DNA of 64,000 bases from Streptomyces antarcticus (lineage in GTDB: Bacteria; Actinomycetota; Actinomycetes; Streptomycetales; Streptomycetaceae). A program made the position numbers and the translations under genes. The stretch covers positions 1-64,000 of the forward strand of contig NZ_JAPNLM010000026.1 in NCBI RefSeq assembly GCF_026627255.1. The letters are read 5' to 3'. Positions 57,826-64,000 of this stretch are shown here, one piece after another; the first letter of the stretch is position 1; each line of letters opens with the position of its first letter. The notes beneath the pieces are model-generated. The model searched no databases. It was not told the DNA's origin and saw nothing but the letters and a program-made list of their open reading frames with translations.

Positions 57826-58502
57826 CCCGAGTGCTCGTCGTCGAGGATGAGGAATCCTTCAGCGACGCCCTGTCCTACATGCTCCGCAAGGAGGGCTTCG
57901 AGGTCGCCATCGCCGCGACCGGGCCCGACGGACTGGACGAGTTCGAGCGCAACGGCGCCGACCTCGTCCTCCTCGACCTGATGCTCCCCGGCCTGCCCGG
58001 CACGGAGGTCTGCCGGCAGCTGCGCGGCCGCTCCAACGTCCCCGTGATCATGGTGACCGCGAAGGACAGCGAGATCGACAAGGTCGTCGGCCTGGAGATA
58101 GGAGCCGACGACTACGTCACCAAGCCGTTCTCCTCGCGGGAGCTGGTCGCCCGCATCCGCGCGGTCCTGCGCCGCCGCGGCGAGCCGGAGGAGGTCACTC
58201 CGGCGGCCCTGGAGGCCGGTCCCGTACGGATGGACGTGGACCGCCACGTGGTCACCGTCTCCGGCGGGAAGGTGGACCTCCCGCTCAAGGAGTTCGACCT
58301 GCTGGAGATGCTGCTGCGCAACGCGGGCCGCGTCCTGACCCGCATGCAGCTGATCGACCGGGTCTGGGGCGCCGACTACGTCGGCGACACCAAGACCCTC
58401 GACGTCCACGTCAAGCGGCTGCGCGCCAAGATCGAGCCGGACCCGGGCGCGCCGCGCTACCTGGTGACGGTCCGCGGCCTCGGCTACAAGTTCGAGCCGT
58501 AA
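57822..58502 (+). CDS. phoP: Phosphate-response regulator PhoP (RegX3-like)
   Basis: A 226-residue OmpR-type regulator. The receiver has VVEDEESFSDALSYMLRKEGFEV, the phosphoacceptor Asp52 in LVLLDLMLPG and Lys in VTKPFSSREL; the winged helix runs from VDLPLKEFDLLEMLLRNAGRVLTR to RYLVTVRGLGYKFEP. It binds PHO boxes to activate phosphate uptake (pst, ppk, phoU) and represses secondary metabolism. The GTG start overlaps phoR by GTGA. Confidence 0.97.
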   Translation: MTRVLVVEDEESFSDALSYMLRKEGFEVAIAATGPDGLDEFERNGADLVLLDLMLPGLPGTEVCRQLRGRSNVPVIMVTAKDSEIDKVVGLEIGADDYVTKPFSSRELVARIRAVLRRRGEPEEVTPAALEAGPVRMDVDRHVVTVSGGKVDLPLKEFDLLEMLLRNAGRVLTRMQLIDRVWGADYVGDTKTLDVHVKRLRAKIEPDPGAPRYLVTVRGLGYKFEP

Positions 58503-58521
58503 GCCGTCATCCTCACGGGTG

Positions 58522-58571
58522 TACGGGAAGGGCCCCCGGTCGCAGGTGCGACCGGGGGCCCTTCCCGTACG
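58522..58571. terminator. Very strong hairpin after phoP (bidirectional)
   Basis: Perfect 23-bp arms (58522-58544 and 58549-58571) with an AGGT loop lie between phoP and the converging lipoprotein gene. Confidence 0.9.
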
Positions 58572-58587
58572 GGTACGGTTCCGCGGC

Positions 58588-59262
58588 TCAGTGGCCCGCG
58601 GAGTGCGAGGCGGATCCCGACGGGGAGGAGCCCGCGGCGCCGCCCGAGGGGCTGCCGGAGGGCGAGCCCGACGGGGAGCCGGAAGCGGCGCCCGACGGCG
58701 TGCCCGAGGGGCTGCCGGAGGGCGTGACACCGGCGACCGGGGCCACGGTCGGGCCGAAGCCCGCGTACATGCCGGTGCCCGGGACCACGAAGGCCTCGAG
58801 CTCGACGTCGCCCGTGCTGCTCAGCTGGAAGACGACCTTCTGGACGTCGCCGTCCTTGGCCACCTCGGCGCCCGCGCCCGCGTCGATCTGCGCGGAGGCG
58901 TTGCCCTTGCCGCCCAGGACCACGGAGCCGCCGGCGGGCACGGTCACCTTGCCGGTGCCCTCGGCCGCCTTCAGCACGACCTTGGCCTTGCCACCCGGGA
59001 GGGTGATGCCGTCGAGGGTCTGCGCCTTGGTGCCGGAGTTGAACACCGTCGCCGAGACGGCGCCGGCGCCCTTCTTGTCCTTCTCGCCCTGGGTGATGAC
59101 CAGAGCGTTCTGGATCTTGATCTCGCCCTTGGTGACGGCGGCGTTGTCCGGCTTGATCTGCAGGGTCTCAGCGTTGTTGCCCGCACTGCATGCAGCCAGC
59201 GAGGCGATCGAGAACACGACGGCGGTGGCGGCGAGGGCGCCGCGTCGAAGGCTGCGGCTCAC
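58588..59262 (-). CDS. Lipoprotein with copper-chaperone-like (PCu(A)C/DUF461-type) core
   Basis: A 224-residue lipoprotein. The signal peptide ends in the lipobox SLAAC (Cys25). The beta-rich core (IKIQNALVITQGE, VSATVFNSGTKAQTLDGITLPGG, VTVPAGGSVVLGG) resembles PCu(A)C/DUF461-type surface proteins, but the Met/His copper ligands are not evident, so metal binding is doubtful. The C-terminal 45 residues are SGSPSG repeats ending in HSAGH. It converges on phoP. Confidence 0.78.
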   Translation of the reverse strand: MSRSLRRGALAATAVVFSIASLAACSAGNNAETLQIKPDNAAVTKGEIKIQNALVITQGEKDKKGAGAVSATVFNSGTKAQTLDGITLPGGKAKVVLKAAEGTGKVTVPAGGSVVLGGKGNASAQIDAGAGAEVAKDGDVQKVVFQLSSTGDVELEAFVVPGTGMYAGFGPTVAPVAGVTPSGSPSGTPSGAASGSPSGSPSGSPSGGAAGSSPSGSASHSAGH

Positions 59263-59909
59263 GGCGGCGGCATCTCCTTGGACGAACGGAAGGGGAGGGT
59301 GGACGCTCGGAACGGCCGAGGTAAAGCCGCTCTAAGGGTGTGTCAGCGCGCTTAGGTTACCGAGCCGCCGCCCCGCCCCCGCACCCGACCCTCCGCAGCG
59401 CGGCCCCGCGCTCGGCCCGCCCCGCGATCTTGCATTCCGCCCCCGGCCGTTCCCCGGGACTTCCCCGCGCCTTCCCCCGCCGATCATGTGGCCGATCGGG
59501 CCGGTCCCGCATCCGGTCCTGCATCCGGTCCCGCATATCGTGCGCCGATCACCCGGTGATCAATTCCGGATTCCTTCGAACGCGGCGTCGTGATCAATTC
59601 CGGATTGGGCCGGAACCCGCTGGACGGGGGCGCCCGCCAGTCGAACGGAGTAGTTCGTTTTCCGGCCTCCGAACGTCGCAAATCGGGACGTACGTCACTC
59701 CAGCGGAGCTGCCGGACGGGTGTAGCGTGGCCCTTTCGCCTGGTCCGCACAGCGCCCCCGACCTGCGGATACCCCCTTCCCGAGCCCTTCCGCAGCACGT
59801 TCGTGGCGCTGTTGTCAAGCCCCGAGAGGTGCCCTGACCTGCGAAAACGCCATTCATAACAGTCAGTTCTCGTGTTACCCTGGATAGCCACGGAAGGGGT
59901 ACCTGTCAC
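59263..59909. other. 647-bp region between lipoprotein gene and carD
   Basis: It contains two copies of GATCAATTCCGGATT (59558 and 59592), CATCCGGTCC-type short repeats at about 59510-59535, and a likely carD -10 box (TACCCT at 59876-59881). Open frames here lack protein-like composition, so I call no gene. Confidence 0.55.
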
Positions 59910-60392
59910 ATGACGTTCAAGGTTGGCGACACCGTGGTCTATCCCCATCACGGGGCCGCGCTGATCGAGGCCATTGAGACTCGTCAGATCAAAGGCGTGG
60001 ACAAGACCTACTTGGTGCTCAAGGTCGCCCAGGGCGACCTGACTGTTCGTGTGCCTGCGGACAATGCGGAGTTCGTCGGTGTTCGCGACGTAGTCGGTCA
60101 GGAGGGGCTGGACCGGGTCTTCGAGGTGCTTCGCGCACCGTTCGCAGAAGAGCCGACGAACTGGTCCCGTCGCTACAAGGCAAATCTGGAGAAGCTCGCT
60201 TCCGGAGATGTCATCAAGGTGGCGGAAGTAGTGCGTGACCTGTGGCGTCGTGAGCGTGAGCGCGGACTCTCCGCAGGTGAGAAGCGCATGCTCGCGAAGG
60301 CACGCCAGATCTTGGTCAGCGAGCTCGCGCTCGCCGAGAACACGAACGAGGACAAGGCCGAGGCCCTCCTCGACGAGGTCCTCGCGTCCTGA
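59910..60392 (+). CDS. carD: CarD/CdnL-family RNA-polymerase-binding transcription factor
   Basis: A 160-residue protein with the N-terminal RNA-polymerase-interacting Tudor-like domain (FKVGDTVVYPHHGAALIEAIETRQIKG) and the helical C-terminal domain with the conserved Trp contact (LWRRERERGLSAGEKRMLAKARQILVSELALAE). CarD stabilises open complexes at rRNA and many housekeeping promoters. The coding sequence is less GC-biased than its neighbours, typical of a highly expressed, conserved gene. It lies upstream of ispD. Confidence 0.96.
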   Translation: MTFKVGDTVVYPHHGAALIEAIETRQIKGVDKTYLVLKVAQGDLTVRVPADNAEFVGVRDVVGQEGLDRVFEVLRAPFAEEPTNWSRRYKANLEKLASGDVIKVAEVVRDLWRRERERGLSAGEKRMLAKARQILVSELALAENTNEDKAEALLDEVLAS

Positions 60393-60719
60393 CGCGAGTA
60401 TCCCGTTCCTCTGAGCACATCAGAACAGTGTTCACACAGTTGTGCCGCGGTGCCCGATGACGAGGCCCCTCCTCCACGAGGGGTCTGTTGCCGGGCGCTG
60501 CGGCATGTCTGTCTGCGGGATGCGCGCCCTGCGCACCGTCCGGCGTACCGTCCGGAACCGTACGTACTGAACCTCTGACCCCGCCGGTGTGCCGGGTCCG
60601 GGCAGCCGGCTCGACCGGTCGTCACGGAAGGGGCGAGGGCGTCGCACCCGGCACATCACCCAGGGCCATACCCATGTCGCCCGAAGCCACAAACCTGGCC
60701 GCGCAACCCGGAGCCGCCG
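60393..60719. other. 327-bp gap between carD and ispD
   Basis: A short GAGGCCCCTCCTCCACGAGGGGTC hairpin-like stretch at about 60459-60485 may be a carD terminator. An overlapping short open frame near its end is not supported, and nothing else was seen. Confidence 0.5.
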
Positions 60720-61466
60720 ATGTCTGACGAAACGCGACCGCACCGCACCGCCGCGGTGATCCCCGCCGCCGGGCGCGGGGTGCGCCTGGGTCCCGGCGCC
60801 CCCAAGGCCCTGCGGGCCCTGGGCGGCACCCCGATGCTGATCCACGCCGTCCGGGCGATGGCCCGCTCCCGCGCGGTCTCCCTCGTCGTCGTGGTGGCCC
60901 CCGCCGACGGCGCCGCCGAGGTACGCCTCCTGCTCGACGAGCACCCGCTGCCCGACCGTGCGGAGGTCCTGGTCGTCCCGGGCGGGGACACCCGCCAGGA
61001 GTCCGTACGCGCCGGCCTCCAGGCGCTGCCGGCCGACGTCACCTCCGTACTGATCCACGACGCGGCCCGCCCGCTGGTCCCCGTGGACACCGTCGACTCC
61101 GTCGTCGAGGCCGTCCGCGACGGCGCTCCCGCCGTGGTGCCCGCGCTGCCGCTGGCCGACACCGTCAAGGAGGTCGAGCCCGGCAGGCCGGGCGAGCCCG
61201 AGCCGGTCGTCGCCACTCCCGACCGGGCCCGGCTGCGCGCCGTCCAGACCCCGCAGGGCTTCGACCTCGCCACCCTCCTGAGGGCGCACGCCGAGATCGC
61301 CGTCGACGGGGAGGGCGCCACCGACGACGCCGGCATGGTGGAGCGGCTCGGCGTCCCCGTCGTGGTCGTCCCCGGCCACGAAGAGGCCTTCAAGGTCACC
61401 CGCCCCCTCGACCTCGTCCTCGCTGAGGCCGTACTCGCCCGCAGGAGGGCCACCGATGCGTACTAG
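60720..61466 (+). CDS. ispD: 2-C-methyl-D-erythritol 4-phosphate cytidylyltransferase
   Basis: A 248-residue MEP-pathway enzyme that couples CTP to methylerythritol phosphate. The nucleotide-binding VIPAAGRGVRLGPGAPKALRALGG motif and the IHDAARPLVP and AVQTPQGFD segments are typical. Its stop overlaps the ispF start by 11 bp, so the two steps are co-translated. Confidence 0.96.
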   Translation: MSDETRPHRTAAVIPAAGRGVRLGPGAPKALRALGGTPMLIHAVRAMARSRAVSLVVVVAPADGAAEVRLLLDEHPLPDRAEVLVVPGGDTRQESVRAGLQALPADVTSVLIHDAARPLVPVDTVDSVVEAVRDGAPAVVPALPLADTVKEVEPGRPGEPEPVVATPDRARLRAVQTPQGFDLATLLRAHAEIAVDGEGATDDAGMVERLGVPVVVVPGHEEAFKVTRPLDLVLAEAVLARRRATDAY

Positions 61467-62031
61467 TCCCGCAGACCGCGAGGGTGCTCCGGCCGAGGCC
61501 GGGGCCGGGGCGGGGAACGGGTCCGACTCCGGAGCCGGTCCGCAGGCCCCGCTGATCCCGCTCGTCGGGATCGGCACCGACGTGCACGCCTTCGAGACCG
61601 GCCGCGAGCTGTGGTGCGCCGGCCTGCTGTGGCCGGGGGAGACGGGCCTCGCCGGGCACTCCGACGGCGACGTCGCCGCGCACGCCGCCTGCGACGCCCT
61701 GTTCTCGGCGGCCGGCGTCGGCGACCTCGGCGCGCACTTCGGCACCTCCCGCCCCGAGTGGTCGGGCGCCTCGGGCACCACCCTCCTCGCGGAGGCCGCC
61801 CGCATCGTCCGCGCCGAGGGCTACGAGATCGGCAACATCGCCGTCCAGGTGATCGGCGTACGCCCGAAGGTCGGCAAACGGCGCGAAGAGGCACAGAAGG
61901 CGCTCGCGGCCGCCGCGGGCGCCCCCGTCTCCGTCTCCGGCACGACCACCGACGGTCTGGGCCTCACCGGCCGGGCCGAAGGCCTCGCCGCCCTCGCCAC
62001 CGCCCTCGTGTACCGGACGAATCGGGCCTAG
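61456..62031 (+). CDS. ispF: 2-C-methyl-D-erythritol 2,4-cyclodiphosphate synthase
   Basis: A 191-residue MEP-pathway enzyme forming the cyclodiphosphate. Zinc ligands appear in GIGTDVHAF (Asp, His) and the active-site HSDGDVAAHAACDALF segment; the C-terminus has VSGTTTDGLGLTGRAEG. An N-terminal, Ala/Gly-rich extension of about 33 residues precedes the core; the ATG at 61456 overlaps ispD. A later in-frame start could remove some of it. Confidence 0.95.
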   Translation: MRTSPADREGAPAEAGAGAGNGSDSGAGPQAPLIPLVGIGTDVHAFETGRELWCAGLLWPGETGLAGHSDGDVAAHAACDALFSAAGVGDLGAHFGTSRPEWSGASGTTLLAEAARIVRAEGYEIGNIAVQVIGVRPKVGKRREEAQKALAAAAGAPVSVSGTTTDGLGLTGRAEGLAALATALVYRTNRA

Positions 62032-62122
62032 GGGGTGTCCGTCCGCGCCGCCGCCGACACCTCTTCGGCAACAAACGCGCCCCGAGCCGCGAAAGGGTCG
62101 CGGGGCACTGCTATGGGCGCAC

Positions 62123-62128
62123 TACCCT
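62123..62128 (+). promoter_or_regulatory. Candidate -10 box (TACCCT), leaderless cysS
   Basis: TACCCT lies 7 nt before the GTG at 62136. Confidence 0.5.
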
Positions 62129-62135
62129 GGATGCC

Positions 62136-63536
62136 GTGACTCTTCGCCTGTACGACACCAGCGCCCGGCAGATCCGTGACTTCACCCCGCTCACAGCGGG
62201 CTGTGTCTCGATCTACCTCTGTGGCGCCACGGTGCAGGCCGCCCCGCACATCGGGCACATCCGGTCGGGCCTCAACTTCGACATGATGCGCCGCTGGTTC
62301 GAGTACCGGGGCTACGAGGTCACCTTCGTCCGCAACGTCACCGACATCGACGACAAGATCATCGCGAAGTCGGCCGAGCAGCGCCGCCCCTGGTGGTCCA
62401 TCGGCTACGAGAACGAGCGGGCCTTCAACGACGGCTACGCCGCCCTCGGCTGCCTCCCGCCCACCTACGAGCCCCGCGCCACCGGCCACGTCACCGAGAT
62501 GGTCGAGATGATGCGCGGCCTCATCGAGCGCGGTCACGCCTACGAGTCCGAGGGCAACGTCTACTTCGACGTGAAGTCGTACCCCGGCTACCTCTCGCTC
62601 TCCCGCCAGGACCTCGACAACATCCGCCAGCCGGAGAGCACCGGTGAGACCGGCAAGCGCGACGCCCGCGACTTCGCCATGTGGAAGTCCGTCAAGCCCG
62701 GTGAGCCCTCCTGGGAGACCCCGTGGGGCCGCGGCCGTCCCGGCTGGCACCTGGAGTGCTCCGCCATGGCGCACAAGTACCTCGGCGAGGCCTTCGACAT
62801 CCACGGCGGCGGCCTGGACCTGATCTTCCCGCACCACGAGAACGAGATCGCCCAGGCCAAGGCCTTCGGTGACGAGTTCGCGAAGTACTGGGTCCACAAC
62901 GCCTGGGTGACCATGTCCGGGGAGAAGATGTCCAAGTCCCTCGGGAACTCGGTCCTCGTCTCCGAGATGGTCAAGCAGTGGCGCCCGATCGTCCTGCGCT
63001 ACTACCTGGGCACCCCGCACTACCGGTCGATGATCGAGTACAGCGAGGAGGCCCTGCGCGAGGCGGAGTCCGCCTTCGCGCGGATCGAGGGCTTCTACCA
63101 GCGCGTGGGCGAGAAGGCCGGCAAGGCCGTCGAGCCCGCCGCCGAGGTCCCGCCCGCGTTCGCCGAGGCCATGGACGACGACCTGGGCGTCCCGCAGGCG
63201 CTCGCCATCGTCCACACCACGGTCCGTCAGGGCAACAGCGCCCTCGCGGCCGATGACAAGGAAGCGGCCGTCGCGCGCCTGTCCGAGGTACGGGCCATGC
63301 TCGGCGTCCTCGGCCTGGACCCGCTCGACCCGTTCTGGGCCGGCGAGACCGACCGGGGCGAGGACCTGCACGGCGCGGTCGACACCCTCGTACGCCTCGT
63401 CCTGGAGCAGCGCGAATCGGCCCGGGCCCGCAAGGACTGGGCCACCGCCGACGCCATCCGCGACCAGCTCCAGCAGTCCGGCCTGGTCATCGAGGACAGC
63501 CCCACCGGACCCCGCTGGACGCTCGGCCCCCGCTGA
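62136..63536 (+). CDS. cysS: Cysteinyl-tRNA synthetase
   Basis: A 466-residue class I synthetase charging tRNA-Cys. It has the zinc/active-site Cys29 in YLCGATVQAAPHIGHI with the HIGH motif (38-41), the zinc segments HLECSAMAHKYLG and FPHHENEIAQ, and the KMSKSLGN motif. Length fits CysS rather than the mycothiol ligase MshC, which is shorter. The GTG start has a leaderless promoter element. Confidence 0.96.
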   Translation: MTLRLYDTSARQIRDFTPLTAGCVSIYLCGATVQAAPHIGHIRSGLNFDMMRRWFEYRGYEVTFVRNVTDIDDKIIAKSAEQRRPWWSIGYENERAFNDGYAALGCLPPTYEPRATGHVTEMVEMMRGLIERGHAYESEGNVYFDVKSYPGYLSLSRQDLDNIRQPESTGETGKRDARDFAMWKSVKPGEPSWETPWGRGRPGWHLECSAMAHKYLGEAFDIHGGGLDLIFPHHENEIAQAKAFGDEFAKYWVHNAWVTMSGEKMSKSLGNSVLVSEMVKQWRPIVLRYYLGTPHYRSMIEYSEEALREAESAFARIEGFYQRVGEKAGKAVEPAAEVPPAFAEAMDDDLGVPQALAIVHTTVRQGNSALAADDKEAAVARLSEVRAMLGVLGLDPLDPFWAGETDRGEDLHGAVDTLVRLVLEQRESARARKDWATADAIRDQLQQSGLVIEDSPTGPRWTLGPR

Positions 63537-63557
63537 GCCCACCGGAGCAGTCCGACT

Positions 63558-63583
63558 GTGCCGCCCGGCCCCCCGGGCGGCAC
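63558..63583 (+). terminator. Hairpin after cysS
   Basis: The 10-bp arms GTGCCGCCCG and CGGGCGGCAC enclose a 6-nt loop 22 bp after the stop codon. Confidence 0.8.
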
Positions 63584-63631
63584 ACTCTTCATACGTACAC
63601 ACCGCAGCACCAACGAAAACAGGTAGAAGTC

Positions 63632-64000
63632 ATGGCCGGGAACAGCCAGCGCAGGAACCGCCGCACGTCCAACAAGAAGGGCGCGACGGTCGGCAGCGGT
63701 GGCCAGCGGCGCAAGGCCCTGGAAGGCAAGGGCCCCACGCCCAAGGCCGAGGACCGCAAGAAGCACAAGGCGAACCGCATCAGCAACGCCATGGCCCGGC
63801 AGGCCGCCAAGCGCCGCCCGGCCCCGCGCCGCGGCGGTCCCAAGGGCACCAGCGAGATGGTCGTCGGCCGCAACCCGGTCTTCGAGGCGCTGCGCGACGG
63901 CGTTCCGGCCACCACGCTCTACGTCCAGCAGTTCATCGACAACGACGAGCGCGTCCGCGAGGCCCTCCAGCTCGCGGCCGAGCGCGGCAACATCAACCTG
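63632..64000 (+). CDS. rlmB: SpoU/TrmH-type rRNA 2'-O-methyltransferase, partial (RlmB-like)
   Basis: Only the first 123 residues are in the window. The N-terminus is very basic (MAGNSQRRNRRTSNKKG and following, to about residue 75), as in actinobacterial RlmB-like proteins. Then comes the substrate-binding domain start SEMVVGRNPVFEALRDGVPATTLYVQ. Full-length enzymes 2'-O-methylate a guanosine of 23S rRNA. The SAM-binding knot lies beyond the window, so the subfamily rests on the N-terminus and on its position after cysS. Confidence 0.85.
   Translation, partial: MAGNSQRRNRRTSNKKGATVGSGGQRRKALEGKGPTPKAEDRKKHKANRISNAMARQAAKRRPAPRRGGPKGTSEMVVGRNPVFEALRDGVPATTLYVQQFIDNDERVREALQLAAERGNINL

Noticed and set aside
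59484..59951. Minus-strand open frame overlapping the start of carD
   Set aside because: It has low-quality composition, overlaps the carD promoter and start, and no ribosome-binding site is seen.
60488..60727. 79-residue plus-strand frame between carD and ispD
   Set aside because: It overlaps the ispD start and its first half is Cys/Pro/Gly-rich without domain features; there is too little support.
62136..63536. MshC (mycothiol ligase) instead of CysS
   Set aside because: MshC resembles CysS, but the 466-residue length, the complete C-terminal anticodon region and the ispF-cysS-rlmB context fit CysS.

Overview
The window is high-GC actinobacterial chromosome and almost certainly Streptomyces. 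Coding frames have strong G/C third positions, there are many GTG and TTG starts and GTGA overlaps, and several lineage markers are present: mycothiol genes mshA and mshD, GlnR, Nur, RsiG, CarD, and the PhoR-PhoP pair. From memory, the gene order follows the conserved core of the S. coelicolor chromosome around SCO4130 to SCO4236. No integrase, transposase, CRISPR array, phage or biosynthetic cluster was seen, so this looks like core rather than accessory DNA.

Layout. 0-8 kb: a LysE-type exporter, a thioesterase, a repeat-rich gene that appears frameshifted, a transglycosylase/NlpC cell-wall hydrolase, a PAP2 phosphatase, small membrane and Cys-motif proteins, a lipoprotein and a repeat-filled gap. 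8-18 kb: a CsoR regulator with its operator, then a phosphate block (DUF47 protein plus Pit transporter; pstSCAB with a PHO box; a CHAD protein overlapping ppk). 18-30 kb: mshD, a secreted 5'-nucleotidase, a hydrolase/TetR divergent pair with a large palindromic operator, a secreted PLC-like protein, a CssRS-like two-component system with an HtrA-like protease, a LacI regulator and GlnR. 30-40 kb: a MoaD/ThiS-like protein, a Gln-rich repeat-containing membrane protein, a DUF2993 protein, a Cys-containing leader peptide before the sseA/DUF1416 sulfur genes, a three-gene translationally coupled operon of unknown single-pass proteins, a nitrobindin-like protein and Nur. 40-50 kb: YgfZ, Dtd, RsiG (both c-di-GMP motifs intact), an Eis-like acetyltransferase, a HemK-like methyltransferase, an XRE regulator with a perfect palindrome, an HbhA-like protein, a receiver-SpoIIE phosphatase and an NlpC/P60 hydrolase. 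50-64 kb: mshA, a YbjN protein, an MFS transporter, gpmA, a tRNA-Trp-like gene, a tiny Cys-rich protein, phoU divergent from phoR-phoP, carD, ispD-ispF, cysS and the start of an rlmB-type methyltransferase.

How it works together. Phosphate is the main theme: PhoR-PhoP and PhoU at one end, and high-affinity uptake (pst), low-affinity uptake (pit) and polyphosphate synthesis (ppk, CHAD) at the other, with PHO-box-like 11-bp repeats before pstS, phoU and possibly ppk. A second theme is thiol and sulfur metabolism (mshA, mshD, sseA, cysS, the leader peptide). A third is cell-surface maintenance and secretion stress (HtrA, CssRS, two NlpC proteins). Many genes have a TANNNT -10 element 6-8 nt before the start codon, which suggests leaderless transcripts. 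I found no convincing wholly new system. The best candidates for a second look are the frameshifted gene at 1.65-3.3 kb, the coupled operon at 35.6-38.3 kb, the repeat membrane protein at 30.4 kb, the sulfur leader peptide and the atypical tRNA-Trp.
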